From positions 1-64,000 of the forward strand of contig NZ_KI273067.1 in NCBI RefSeq assembly GCF_000469545.1: 64,000 bases of DNA, written 5' to 3'. Position numbers and translations under genes: made by a program. The DNA comes from Mitsuokella sp. oral taxon 131 str. W9106 (GTDB taxonomy: Bacteria > Bacillota > Negativicutes > Selenomonadales > Selenomonadaceae). The notes beneath the pieces are model-generated. The model was not told the DNA's origin. It saw only the letters and a list, made by a program, of their open reading frames with translations, and made no database searches. Positions 45,342-54,985 of this stretch are shown in pieces (positions within the stretch are counted from its first letter, which is position 1; the number at the start of each line of letters is the position of its first letter).

Positions 45342-46226
45342 TTGTATCAGGCAGCGGACAAGGCGTCCATTCTCGTAGAAGCGCTCCCGTACATACAGGA
45401 ATTCTACGGGAAGACGATTGTCATAAAATACGGCGGCAATGCGATGGTCAGCGATGTCCTCAAAGACGAGGTCATGCAGGACATCGCGCTCATGAAGTAC
45501 GTCGGCATCCGTCCCGTCATCGTGCATGGCGGAGGCCCCGAGATCACCGGCTTTTTGAAGAAAGTCGGCAAGCAGTCGTCCTTCGTCGCAGGGCTTCGCG
45601 TGACCGATGCGGAAACGGTGGAAATCGCTGAGATGGTGCTGGACGGCAAGATCAACTCCGAGATCGTCACGCTCTTAAATCAGCGCGGCGCGCGCGCGGT
45701 CGGGCTTTCGGGGAAGGACGCGGGGCTCATCCGCGCGCGCAAGAAGCTCGCACACGTCTACGAAAATGAGGCGGAAAAGGAAGTCGACATCGGCTACGTC
45801 GGCGAGGTCGAGGCGATGAACGTTTCCGTTATCAAGGATCTGCTCGATCGGGACTACGTGCCCGTCGTCGCACCGATCGGTGTCGGGCAGGACGGTGAGA
45901 GCTACAACATCAATGCCGATTACGTCGCGGCTGGGATCGCGGGCGCGCTTGCGGCGGAAAAGCTTCTGCTTCTCACGGATATCGAAGGCATCTACAAGGA
46001 TTTCGACGACAAGAGCTCGTTCCTCTCGACGATCCGCATGCAAGAGGCAAGGGACTACATCAAGGGTGGCAGGATCGCGGGCGGCATGATCCCGAAGGTG
46101 GAGGCCTGCCTTCGGGCACTCGAAGGAGGCACGCGCAAGACGCACATCATCGACGGGCGCCTTGCGCATTCCATCATCCTCGAGCTTTTCACATCGACTG
46201 GCATCGGTACGCAGGTCGTGCGGTAA
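45342..46226 (+). CDS. argB: Acetylglutamate kinase
   Basis: A 294-residue amino-acid kinase. It has KYGGNAM, VHGGGPEI, GLSGKDAGLI and NINADYVAAGIAGALAAEK. It phosphorylates N-acetylglutamate and is usually the arginine feedback point in the cyclic pathway. It starts with TTG at 45342 after AAAGGGAGG. Confidence 0.96.
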   Translation: MYQAADKASILVEALPYIQEFYGKTIVIKYGGNAMVSDVLKDEVMQDIALMKYVGIRPVIVHGGGPEITGFLKKVGKQSSFVAGLRVTDAETVEIAEMVLDGKINSEIVTLLNQRGARAVGLSGKDAGLIRARKKLAHVYENEAEKEVDIGYVGEVEAMNVSVIKDLLDRDYVPVVAPIGVGQDGESYNINADYVAAGIAGALAAEKLLLLTDIEGIYKDFDDKSSFLSTIRMQEARDYIKGGRIAGGMIPKVEACLRALEGGTRKTHIIDGRLAHSIILELFTSTGIGTQVVR

Positions 46227-46235
46227 GGAGAAACT

Positions 46236-47444
46236 ATGAGCGCAACAGAACAGCAAATTTTCGATACGGATGCGAAGGACTACCTGCCCGTGTTCAACCG
46301 CTACAGGATTGTCCTCGATCATGGCGAGGGCGCCTACGTTTGGGACATCACGGGAAAGCGATACCTCGACTTCCTCGGCGGCATTGCCGTCAACGTGCTC
46401 GGCCACGGCTACAAGCCGCTTGTCGACGCAGTCGCAAGACAGGCGGGAAAGCTCATCCATGTATCGAACCTCTATTACACGGAGCCGCAGGCAAGCGCTG
46501 CGGCAAAGCTCGTCAAGCTCAGCGGCCTTGACCGCGCATTCTTCGGCAACTCCGGCGCCGAGGCGAATGAGGGCGCGATCAAGATCGCGCGCAAGTACGC
46601 GCATCGGACGGATCCCGGCAAGTCGGAAATCTTAACGGCATGGGACAGCTTCCACGGCCGCACGCTCGCGACTCTGACGGCGACGGGACAGCCGAAGTAC
46701 CACGAGGGATTCGGCCCGCTTCCCGCAGGCTTCGATTACATCCACTACAACGACATCGAGGAGCTCGAGGCGAAGATCAGCGATAAGACGGCAGCCGTCA
46801 TGCTCGAGACGATCCAAGGCGAGGGCGGCGTCCATACGCCAAAGGGCGACTACCTCCAGAACGTTCGCGCGCTCTGCGACAGGCATCACGCGCTCCTCAT
46901 CTTCGATGAGATTCAGTCGGGCATCGGCCGGTCGGGTGCGTTCTTCGCCTACGAGAAGTACGGCGTGAAGCCCGACATCGTCACGCTCGCGAAGGGGCTT
47001 GCGGGCGGCGTGCCGATCGGCGCGTTCGTCGTCACCAACGAAGTCGCGAGGGCGTTCCATGCGGGCGACCACGGCACGACGTTCGGCGGCAACCCGCTCG
47101 CGTGCGCGGCGGCGAACGTCGTCCTCGATACCGTGCCGAATCCGGCGTTTCTCGCACGCGTCGAGCTGCTCGGCATGTACTTCAGGAAAAAACTGGAAGG
47201 CTTGCAGAAGAAGTACAGGGAATTTCTCGTCGACGTGCGCGGCACGGGACTCCTGCTCGGCGCGGAACTCGCCTCGGCGCAGCATGGGCGCGACATCGTG
47301 AATGCGTGCCTCGCGGAAGGCGTGATCATCAACTGCACGGCGGGCAAGGTGCTTCGCTTCATCCCGCCGCTCATTATCACCGAGGCACAGATCGACGAAG
47401 TCATCGCGACCCTCGACAAAGCAATTTTCAATTATGCAAGATAG
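46236..47444 (+). CDS. argD: Acetylornithine aminotransferase
   Basis: A 402-residue class III PLP aminotransferase. It has NSGAEANEGAIKIARKY, the HGRTLATL loop, FDEIQSGIGRSG and the PLP Lys in TLAKGLAGGVPIGA, then the GDHGTTFGGNPLA block. It follows argB after nine bases. It may also serve in lysine synthesis (DapC role), as in other bacteria. Confidence 0.96.
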   Translation: MSATEQQIFDTDAKDYLPVFNRYRIVLDHGEGAYVWDITGKRYLDFLGGIAVNVLGHGYKPLVDAVARQAGKLIHVSNLYYTEPQASAAAKLVKLSGLDRAFFGNSGAEANEGAIKIARKYAHRTDPGKSEILTAWDSFHGRTLATLTATGQPKYHEGFGPLPAGFDYIHYNDIEELEAKISDKTAAVMLETIQGEGGVHTPKGDYLQNVRALCDRHHALLIFDEIQSGIGRSGAFFAYEKYGVKPDIVTLAKGLAGGVPIGAFVVTNEVARAFHAGDHGTTFGGNPLACAAANVVLDTVPNPAFLARVELLGMYFRKKLEGLQKKYREFLVDVRGTGLLLGAELASAQHGRDIVNACLAEGVIINCTAGKVLRFIPPLIITEAQIDEVIATLDKAIFNYAR

Positions 47445-47446
47445 TC

Positions 47447-47507
47447 GTATAAGTATACATCATTCTTTTGGGATTCCCTTCACAGGCACAAGGAACTGAT
47501 GTATAAT
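47447..47507 (+). promoter_or_regulatory. argF promoter and operator-like motifs
   Basis: TTCACA (47479-47484) and TATAAT (47502-47507) have a 17-base spacer. The palindrome GTATAAGTATAC (47447-47458) lies upstream. TTATGCAAGA just before it (47432-47441) and TGATGTATAAT at the -10 box both recur at the argC promoter, which suggests a common regulator. Confidence 0.6.
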
Positions 47508-47551
47508 AACAAAAGCATGCACCGTGCTTTGTGCATAGAGGAGGCGTTTCT

Positions 47552-48502
47552 ATGCTGAAAGGGAAGGATATGTTATCCATCCATGACCTTTCCGTGGACG
47601 AGGTAGAGGAGATTCTCTCCTTCGCGAAAGAGCTTAAGGCCATGCAGAAGGCGGGCGTCACGCACCATCTTCTTGCGGGCAAGACGCTCGGCATGATTTT
47701 TGAAAAGTCCTCGACGCGCACGCGCGTCTCGTTCGAGACGGGCATGTACCAGCTCGGCGGACAGGCACTTTTCCTATCGAACCGCGATCTGCAGCTCGGA
47801 CGCGGCGAGCCGATCAAGGATACGGCACGCGTGCTCTCGCGCTACCTCGACGGCATCATGATCCGCACCTATGGGCATGACTGCGTCGAGGAGCTCGCCG
47901 AGTGGGCGGATATCCCCGTCATCAATGCGCTCACGGATCTCCTGCACCCGTGCCAGGCGCTCACCGATCTTCTGACGATCCGCGAGCACAAGGGGAAAGA
48001 CCTCAAGGGACTCAAGATGGCGTACGTCGGCGACGGCAACAACATGACGAACTCCTACATGTACGGCTGTGCCAAGACCGGCATGACGTTCGTCGCGGCA
48101 ACGCCCGCAGACTACCGTCCCGATGCGACGGTCACAAAGCAGGCGGTCGAGGATGCGAAGGCGACGGGCGCGCGCATTTCGCTCGTCACCGATCCCAAGG
48201 AAGCCGTAAAGGATGCCGATATCGTCGTCACGGACACGTGGGCGAGCATGGGGCAGGAAGCGGAGCACGACGCGCGCAGGAAGATTTTCGCGCCGTACCA
48301 AGTGAACCGCGAGCTGCTCGCGGGCGCGGATAAGCGCGTCATCGTCATGCACTGCCTGCCCGCCTACCGCGGCGAGGAAATCACCGAGGAAGTCCTTGAG
48401 GCGAACGCGGATGTCATCTTTGACGAGGCGGAAAACCGTCTCCACACGCAGAAAGCCATCATGGCGCTCACGATGGGCGACGGACCAATAGAAAAGGGGT
48501 AA
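47552..48502 (+). CDS. argF: Ornithine carbamoyltransferase
   Basis: A 316-residue enzyme that makes citrulline. It has the carbamoyl-phosphate motif SSTRTR, then [18 protein letters not shown] and [12 protein letters not shown], all typical of OTC. ATG 47552 follows GAGGAGG. It has its own promoter, 107 bases after argD. Confidence 0.97.
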   Translation: MLKGKDMLSIHDLSVDEVEEILSFAKELKAMQKAGVTHHLLAGKTLGMIFEKSSTRTRVSFETGMYQLGGQALFLSNRDLQLGRGEPIKDTARVLSRYLDGIMIRTYGHDCVEELAEWADIPVINALTDLLHPCQALTDLLTIREHKGKDLKGLKMAYVGDGNNMTNSYMYGCAKTGMTFVAATPADYRPDATVTKQAVEDAKATGARISLVTDPKEAVKDADIVVTDTWASMGQEAEHDARRKIFAPYQVNRELLAGADKRVIVMHCLPAYRGEEITEEVLEANADVIFDEAENRLHTQKAIMALTMGDGPIEKG

Positions 48503-48507
48503 TTATC

Positions 48508-49719
48508 ATGGGTCAGATCAAGAAAGTCGTACTCGCATACTCAGGCGGTCTCGATACCTCCGTCATCATTCCTTGGCTCAAGGAGCATTACGACGGCTGC
48601 GAAGTCATCGCCTGCTGCGCGGACATCGGACAGGGCGAGGAGCTTGCGCCCGTGCACGACAAGGCACTGAAGTCCGGCGCATCGAAGGTGTTCATCTGCG
48701 ACCTCACGGAGGAGTTCCTGACGCAGTACGTTTGGCCGACGCTCAAGGCGGGCGCCGTCTACGAGGACAAGTACCTGCTCGGCACGTCATTTGCACGCCC
48801 GATCATCGCGAAGAAGCTCGTCGAGATCGCGAAGCAGGAAGGCGCGGATGCCATCGCGCACGGCGCGACGGGCAAGGGCAATGATCAGGTCCGCTTCGAG
48901 CTCACGGTCAAGGCGCTCGCGCCACATATCCAGCTCATCGCGCCGTGGCGCGAATGGGAGCTCGATTCGCGCTCTTCGGAAATCGCGTATGCAAAGAAGC
49001 ACGGCATCCCCGTCGCGGAGGACAACAAGACATACTCGATGGATCGCAATATATGGCACCTTTCGCATGAGGGCTCTGATCTTGAGGATCCGGCAAACGA
49101 GCCGAAGGACAGCATGTTCCTCATTGCAAAGGCGCCGCAGGACGCACCGGACAAGCCCGAATACGTCACGATTGATTTTGAAAAGGGGGAGCCCGTCGCC
49201 GTCAATGGAAAGAAGATGGGCGCAGTCGAGCTTTTGACCACGCTCAACGGGATCGGCGCCAGAAATGGCGTCGGCATCGTCGATATCTGTGAGAACCGCC
49301 TCGTCGGCATGAAGTCGCGCGGCGTCTACGAGAACCCAGGCGGCTCGATCCTCTACTACGCGCACCGCGAGCTCGAATACCTCTGCCTCGACCGCATGAC
49401 GTACCACTACAAGCAGCAAGTCGCGATCCGCTTCGGCGAGCTCGTCTACGACGGCATGTGGTTCTGCCAGCTCCGTGAGGCGCTCTCCGCCTTTGTCGAC
49501 AGCACGCAGCAGACGGTCACGGGCACGGTAAGGCTCAAGCTCTACAAGGGCAATATCATTTCGGCAGGCTCGAAGAGCCCGTACTCGCTCTACAGCAAGG
49601 AATTCGTCACGTTCGAGCATGACGATGTCTACAACCAAGCGGATGCGACGGGCTTCATCAACCTCTTTGGCCTGCCGCTCAAGGTTCGCGCATTGATGCA
49701 GGAGAAGACGAATCCATGA
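48508..49719 (+). CDS. argG: Argininosuccinate synthase
   Basis: A 403-residue ATP-dependent ligase of citrulline and aspartate. It has the PP-loop [15 protein letters not shown], the [13 protein letters not shown] block and [11 protein letters not shown]. It is five bases after argF, and its stop overlaps argH. Confidence 0.98.
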   Translation: MGQIKKVVLAYSGGLDTSVIIPWLKEHYDGCEVIACCADIGQGEELAPVHDKALKSGASKVFICDLTEEFLTQYVWPTLKAGAVYEDKYLLGTSFARPIIAKKLVEIAKQEGADAIAHGATGKGNDQVRFELTVKALAPHIQLIAPWREWELDSRSSEIAYAKKHGIPVAEDNKTYSMDRNIWHLSHEGSDLEDPANEPKDSMFLIAKAPQDAPDKPEYVTIDFEKGEPVAVNGKKMGAVELLTTLNGIGARNGVGIVDICENRLVGMKSRGVYENPGGSILYYAHRELEYLCLDRMTYHYKQQVAIRFGELVYDGMWFCQLREALSAFVDSTQQTVTGTVRLKLYKGNIISAGSKSPYSLYSKEFVTFEHDDVYNQADATGFINLFGLPLKVRALMQEKTNP

Positions 49720-51137
49720 GTGAGGCAATGTGGGGCGGTCGCTTCAGCAAGACGACGGATGAGAGGATCAACGAGTTTCAGGCGTCCATTGCATTTGATC
49801 GGCGCATGTATCAAGAGGATATAGCAGGATCGATTGCCCATGCGAAAATGCTTGCGAAATGCGGCATCCTCTCGGAAAAGGATCGCGATGCCATCGTTCA
49901 CGGGCTTCAGGATATCCGTGCGAAGATCGAGGCAGGGGACTTCGATTTCTCCGTCGCGCTCGAAGACATTCACATGAACATCGAAAAGCGTCTGACGGAC
50001 GCGATCGGCGAGGCGGGCGGACGTCTCCATACGGCACGAAGCCGCAACGATCAAGTCGCACTCGACACGCATCTCTACGTGCGACGCGAAGTGCTCGCCG
50101 TGCAGAAGGAAATCGTGAATCTCCAGCAGGCGCTCGTACTGGCGGCAGAGCAGTACAAGGATGTCATCATGCCGGGCTACACGCACCTGCAGCGCGCGCA
50201 GCCGATTCTCTTTTCGCATCACCTGCTCGCTTACTACGGCATGCTCGCACGTGATTTCGCACGCTTCACAGGCGTTTACGAACGGGCGGACATCATGCCG
50301 CTCGGAGCGGGTGCGCTCGCGGGAACGACGTTCCCCATCGACCGCGCATTCGTGCAGAAGGAGCTCGGATTTGAGGCCATCTACACGAACAGCATCGACG
50401 CGGTCAGCGACCGCGATTACATCATGGAGTTCCTCTCTGCGGCTTCCATCCTCATGGTTCATCTCTCACGCCTTTCGGAGGAGACGATCCTTTGGTGCAG
50501 CCGGGAATTTTCTTTCATCGAGCTCGATGATGCGCACTGCACGGGTTCCTCGATGATGCCGCAGAAAAAAAACCCCGATGTGTCGGAGCTCGTGCGCGGC
50601 AAGACGGGACGCGTCGTCGGGCATCTCATGGCGATGCTCACGACGGTCAAAGGCCTTCCGCTCGCCTACAACAAGGATTTGCAGGAGGACAAGGAAGGAA
50701 TCTTCGACGCGATCGATACGGTGAAGTTCAGTCTTTCCGTCTACGCCCGGATCGTGCGTGGCATGAAGGTCCGCGCAGACGTCATGAAAAAGGCGGTCAC
50801 GGAGGATTTTTCCAATGCAACCGATCTCGCGGACTACCTCGTCAAGAAGGGCATGCCGTTCCGCAAGGCGCATGCCGTAGCAGGGCAGGCCGTCCACGAC
50901 TGCATCGCAAGGGGCATCTATCTCGAAGACATGCGCATCGAGGAGTTTCAGAAGCTCTCGCCGCTCTTCGATGCCGATATCAAAGAGGCGATTCGTCCGG
51001 AGACTTGCGTCAGGAACCGCAATTCTCTTGGCGGCACGTCGTACGACCAAGTCGCCTGCCAGCTCGGTCTCGCCAAAAAACAGATCGAAGCGGAACATGA
51101 GCGCATTTCGCTCGCCTTGCGAAAGCAAGCCGTGTAG
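49716..51137 (+). CDS. argH: Argininosuccinate lyase
   Basis: A 473-residue enzyme of the aspartase/fumarase superfamily that releases arginine and fumarate. It has [34 protein letters not shown] and the catalytic-loop signature [19 protein letters not shown] 49716 overlaps the argG stop (ATGA). Confidence 0.98.
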   Translation: MSEAMWGGRFSKTTDERINEFQASIAFDRRMYQEDIAGSIAHAKMLAKCGILSEKDRDAIVHGLQDIRAKIEAGDFDFSVALEDIHMNIEKRLTDAIGEAGGRLHTARSRNDQVALDTHLYVRREVLAVQKEIVNLQQALVLAAEQYKDVIMPGYTHLQRAQPILFSHHLLAYYGMLARDFARFTGVYERADIMPLGAGALAGTTFPIDRAFVQKELGFEAIYTNSIDAVSDRDYIMEFLSAASILMVHLSRLSEETILWCSREFSFIELDDAHCTGSSMMPQKKNPDVSELVRGKTGRVVGHLMAMLTTVKGLPLAYNKDLQEDKEGIFDAIDTVKFSLSVYARIVRGMKVRADVMKKAVTEDFSNATDLADYLVKKGMPFRKAHAVAGQAVHDCIARGIYLEDMRIEEFQKLSPLFDADIKEAIRPETCVRNRNSLGGTSYDQVACQLGLAKKQIEAEHERISLALRKQAV

Positions 51138-51152
51138 GCGTATAAGAAAGGG

Positions 51153-51184
51153 AAGAACCGAGCAGTTTCGCTCGGTTCTTTCGC
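51153..51184 (+). terminator. Terminator after argH
   Basis: AAGAACCGAGC (51153-51163) pairs perfectly with GCTCGGTTCTT (51170-51180), then TCGCGTTTT. Confidence 0.85.
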
Positions 51185-51212
51185 GTTTTGAGCATATTTC
51201 ATCTTTATTTTA

Positions 51213-51241
51213 TTGACAGTAGGATTCGCTATCCTTATACT
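51213..51241 (+). promoter_or_regulatory. Promoter of the aldehyde dehydrogenase gene
   Basis: TTGACA (51213-51218) and TATACT (51236-51241) have a 17-base spacer that contains AGGAT/ATCCT as a small inverted repeat. Confidence 0.75.
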
Positions 51242-51297
51242 ATCAAATGGGTTAAGGTTATTTTTGTCGAATGTCTTGATGAACAGGAGGCTGTAAG

Positions 51298-52815
51298 ATG
51301 GCTGAAGCAAAACGCATGGGATATTGCATCGGCGGCGAGTGGAAGCAGTCCGCGACAGGAAAGTACATGGAAATCACGGATTCCAGCACAGGCGAGGTCA
51401 TTGCAGAAGTGCCGAGCTGCACGCTTGCAGAATGCGAGTCGGCGATTGACGCGGCGCAAAAGGCATTTCCCGCTTGGGCGCGCATGTCGATGGCAAAGCG
51501 CGTCCAATATCTCTTCCGTTGGCGTGATGTCCTTTACGCGCATAAGGAAGAGCTCGCTGTTCTCTGCGCAAAGGAGCTCGGCAAGAATTTGAATGAAGCG
51601 CGCGGTGACGTGCAGAAGGCAATCGAGCCGACGGAAGAGGCCTGCGCGGCACCGATGCTCATACAGGGCGATGCGGCGATGCAGGTCACGACGAACTACG
51701 ATACGGCTTCGTACCGTTTCCCGCTCGGGGTCGTGGCAGGGATTGTGCCGATGAACTTCCCTGCGATGATCCCATGGGGATGGATGGTCCCGCTTGCCAT
51801 CGTGTGCGGCAATACGGTCGTGCTGAAGGCAAATAGCAATACGCCGTTGACTTCCATGCGCATGCTTGAACTTTTCTACGAGGAGGCGGGTTTCCCCGCC
51901 GGCGTCGTGAACCTCGTGACGACGAGCCGCAAGGAGGCGGAGGCATTCCTGACCGATCCGCGCGTGAAGGCCGTCACCTTCGTTGGCACGACGGGCGTCG
52001 GCAAGCATATCTACTCCGTCGCTGCAGCGCACGGCAAGCGCGTGCAGGCGCAGTGCGAGGCAAAGAACCATGCGCTGCTGCTGGCCGATGCGGATCTTGA
52101 GGCCTCGACGAACGCCATCATCAACTCGACGTACGGCTGTGCGGGCATGCGCTGCATGGCGCTTCCTGTCGTCGCCGTCGAGGAAAGCATCGCGGACGAC
52201 TTCGTGGCACTGCTGAAGCAGAAGGCAGAGGCAATGAAGATCGGCTGCGCCTACAAGGAGGACACGGTCCTTGGGCCTGTCGTTTCTGCACAGCATCAGA
52301 AGAAGGTATTTGACTGGATTCAAAAAGGTGTCGATGAGGGCGCGGAGCTCGTTCTCGACGGACGCACGGCATGCGTGCCGGGATACGAGAAGGGCTTCTT
52401 CGTCGGGCCGACGATTCTCGACCATGTGAAGCCCGGCATGACGGTCGGCGACTGTGAGATTTTCGGCCCGGTCACTTCCATCAAGCGCGTCAGGAATTAC
52501 GAGGAAGGCATTGCCATCATGAATGCGAATCCGTTTGCAAACGGGTCGAGCATCTTTACGAGCAGCGGCTACTATGCGCGCCGTTTTGTCATGGATACGG
52601 ACGGCGGCATGGTCGGCGTCAATGTCGGCATTCCGGTCCCGAGCGCATACTATCCGTTCTCCGGGAACAAGGATTCGTTCTTCGGCGACCTCCACGTCCT
52701 CGGCAGGGACGGCGTGCACTTCTTCACACGCGCAAAGACGGTCACGACGCACTGGTTCGATGACAAAGCCGCAAAGCGTGCCGTCGGAACATGGGAAGGA
52801 AGCACGGAACAGTAA
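51298..52815 (+). CDS. Aldehyde dehydrogenase, methylmalonate-semialdehyde-dehydrogenase-like
   Basis: A 505-residue NAD-dependent aldehyde dehydrogenase. The segment GVVAGIVPMNFPAMIPWGWM and the nucleophile Cys in GCAGMRCMAL match the CoA-acylating MmsA/IolA branch. The position of the usual general-base Glu is occupied by QCEAKNHALLL, as in that branch. Substrate is not certain; the gene stands alone with its own promoter, with no valine or inositol genes nearby. ATG 51298 follows GGAGG. Confidence 0.85.
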   Translation: MAEAKRMGYCIGGEWKQSATGKYMEITDSSTGEVIAEVPSCTLAECESAIDAAQKAFPAWARMSMAKRVQYLFRWRDVLYAHKEELAVLCAKELGKNLNEARGDVQKAIEPTEEACAAPMLIQGDAAMQVTTNYDTASYRFPLGVVAGIVPMNFPAMIPWGWMVPLAIVCGNTVVLKANSNTPLTSMRMLELFYEEAGFPAGVVNLVTTSRKEAEAFLTDPRVKAVTFVGTTGVGKHIYSVAAAHGKRVQAQCEAKNHALLLADADLEASTNAIINSTYGCAGMRCMALPVVAVEESIADDFVALLKQKAEAMKIGCAYKEDTVLGPVVSAQHQKKVFDWIQKGVDEGAELVLDGRTACVPGYEKGFFVGPTILDHVKPGMTVGDCEIFGPVTSIKRVRNYEEGIAIMNANPFANGSSIFTSSGYYARRFVMDTDGGMVGVNVGIPVPSAYYPFSGNKDSFFGDLHVLGRDGVHFFTRAKTVTTHWFDDKAAKRAVGTWEGSTEQ

Positions 52816-52850
52816 GCGCTTCCTCTGTCCGAAGTCCCATAACCATGAAA

Positions 52851-52895
52851 AGAGAGTGCCGCCAGCATGCATTTGCCGGCGGCACTCTCTTATCC
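52851..52895. terminator. Bidirectional terminator between the aldehyde dehydrogenase and ppk
   Basis: AGAGAGTGCCGCC (52851-52863) pairs perfectly with GGCGGCACTCTCT (52878-52890). A-rich and T-rich flanks serve both strands. It overlaps the last codon of ppk. Confidence 0.9.
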
Positions 52896-54953
52896 GAGCA
52901 CGGCGCCTTTTCCCGCTGTCTCCTTCAGCAGATCCTGCGCCGCGATGGCTTCGCTTCCCTTGCGGCAGGCGGCGCGCACGTAGGAGCCGTCGGAGCGCAT
53001 GAGATATGCCTTGCGGTTATCCCGCAGGTAGGCCTTCAGGATGGCGCGAAGCCGCTTTTTGTGCGCTTTGTCTTCGACGGGGACCATGAGCTCGATGCGG
53101 CTGTTGAGGTTGCGCGGCATCCAGTCCGCGGACGAGATGTAGATCTTGCTCGCACCGCCGTCCCGGAAGTAGGTGATGCGGCTGTGCTCAAGGAAGCGCC
53201 CGACGATGCTGCGGACGCGGATGTTCTCGCTGACGTCCGGGAGTCCCGGACGCAGCACGCAGATGCCGCGCACGATGAGATCGATGCGGACGCCTGCCGC
53301 CGAGGCTTCGTAGAGCTTCGCGATGATGCCTTTGTCGAGCAGCGCGTTCATCTTCGCCGCTAGGTATGCCTTCTCGCCGTGCTTTGCGTGTTCGATCTCG
53401 CGATCGATCCCTGCGAGGATCGTCTCGCGGAGGTTGAGCGGCGCGACGATGAGCTTGTTCCATACGGGCGGGTCGCTGAATCCCGAGAGAAAATTGAAGA
53501 AGCCCGAAGCATCGATACCGATTTCCGTATCCGATGTAAATAGGCCGATGTCGGTGTAGATCTTTGCTGTCGATCCGTTGTAGTTGCCCGTCGCGAGATG
53601 GCAGTAACGACGGATGCCCGTCTCTTCGCGGCGAATGACCATCGTGATCTTCGAATGCGTCTTGAGCCCCAAAATGCCGTAGATGACGTGGCAGCCTGCC
53701 TCTTCGAGGCGGTGTGCCATGAGGATGTTGTTCTCCTCGTCAAACCGTGCCTTGACTTCCATGAGCACCGTGACTTCCTTGCCGTTTCGTGCGGCTTCTT
53801 CGAGCGCGGCGATGATCGGCGAACGGCTGCTCACGCGGTAGAGCGTCTGCTTGATGGCCAGCACGTATGGGTCGCTCGCCGCCGTGCGGATGAAGTCCTC
53901 GACGGTTTGGAAGCGCTCGAATGGATGGTGGACGAGAATATCGCGCGTGCGGATGGCGTCCCAAATGCTTGCCGCACCAAGCCGAGCAAGCTCGATGGAA
54001 GGGACCGGCGCAAACGGCGCATAGCGCAAAGGATCGAATCCTTCGAGATTCGCGAGCGCGGAGAAGAAAGCACAGCCTAGCGGTCCTTCGCCTGTATAGA
54101 TATCGGATTCCTGCAATTCGAGTTCCCGCTTTAGGAACGCGCGCGTCTCATCCGATGCGGAGCCGGCGATTTCAAGGCGGACGGCAGCGCCTTTCTTGCG
54201 GCGCTCGAGGGATTTTTCGACCTCGACGAGAAGGTCGTCGGCATCCTCGCGGATCGTGAGATCGGCGTCACGCGTGACGCGAAATGGCGTCGTTTCGAGG
54301 ATCTCATAGCCTGTGAAAAAGCGTACGGCAAAGTGGCTCAGAATGTCTTCGAGGCAGAGGAAGCGCGGCGCACCGGGCAGCTTGACGAGGCGGTCGAGGA
54401 CAGGGGCGGGGACGGGCAGGATCGCACGGCGCGTTTCCGATTCGCCTGCACGCCTGAGCCGTACGGCGAGATTCAGGCTCTTGCTCGCGAGAAAGGGGAA
54501 GGGGTGCGTGGGATCGAGTGCCATTGGCGTGACGATGGGATAGATTTCGCACTCGAAGAACTCCGTGAGCCAAAGCAGCTCTTTCGCGTCTATCGCATTG
54601 GGGCGGGTGATACGGATGCCTTCTGCTTCGAGCGCAGAGAGGACGCGTGCGAGGCAGCGATCAATCGCGTGCATCTGCTCGTGTGCGCGATTTGCTACGG
54701 CATCGAGCTGCCCCTTCGGCGTGAGCCCGCTGATATCGCGGTGCGGCGTCTCGCTTGCGAGCAGATGCTTGAGACCTGCGACGCGGATCATGAAGAACTC
54801 ATCGAGATTGGAACAGGCGATCGCGATGAAGCGCAGGCGTTCGAGCAGCGGATTCGATGCATCTTTCGATTCGCGCAGTACGCGGTGGTTGAACGCGAGC
54901 CAGGTACATTCGCGGTTGAGATAATAGTCGGATCTTTTGAAGTCGATGTCCAT
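52890..54953 (-). CDS. ppk: Polyphosphate kinase 1
   Basis: A 687-residue enzyme that polymerises the gamma phosphate of ATP into polyphosphate, normally at the membrane. It starts YLNRECTWLAFNHRVLRE and has IACSNLDEFFMIRVAG, IKQTLYRVSSRSPII, the phosphohistidine in GLKTHSK and the second catalytic His in LEHSRITYFRDGG. It lies downstream of the ppx-like gene on the same strand with a gap of 32 bases, so the two are probably one transcript. Confidence 0.98.
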   Translation of the reverse strand: MDIDFKRSDYYLNRECTWLAFNHRVLRESKDASNPLLERLRFIAIACSNLDEFFMIRVAGLKHLLASETPHRDISGLTPKGQLDAVANRAHEQMHAIDRCLARVLSALEAEGIRITRPNAIDAKELLWLTEFFECEIYPIVTPMALDPTHPFPFLASKSLNLAVRLRRAGESETRRAILPVPAPVLDRLVKLPGAPRFLCLEDILSHFAVRFFTGYEILETTPFRVTRDADLTIREDADDLLVEVEKSLERRKKGAAVRLEIAGSASDETRAFLKRELELQESDIYTGEGPLGCAFFSALANLEGFDPLRYAPFAPVPSIELARLGAASIWDAIRTRDILVHHPFERFQTVEDFIRTAASDPYVLAIKQTLYRVSSRSPIIAALEEAARNGKEVTVLMEVKARFDEENNILMAHRLEEAGCHVIYGILGLKTHSKITMVIRREETGIRRYCHLATGNYNGSTAKIYTDIGLFTSDTEIGIDASGFFNFLSGFSDPPVWNKLIVAPLNLRETILAGIDREIEHAKHGEKAYLAAKMNALLDKGIIAKLYEASAAGVRIDLIVRGICVLRPGLPDVSENIRVRSIVGRFLEHSRITYFRDGGASKIYISSADWMPRNLNSRIELMVPVEDKAHKKRLRAILKAYLRDNRKAYLMRSDGSYVRAACRKGSEAIAAQDLLKETAGKGAVLG

Positions 54954-54985
54954 CGTCGTTCCTCCTTGCGGAATGGGCAGGCTGG

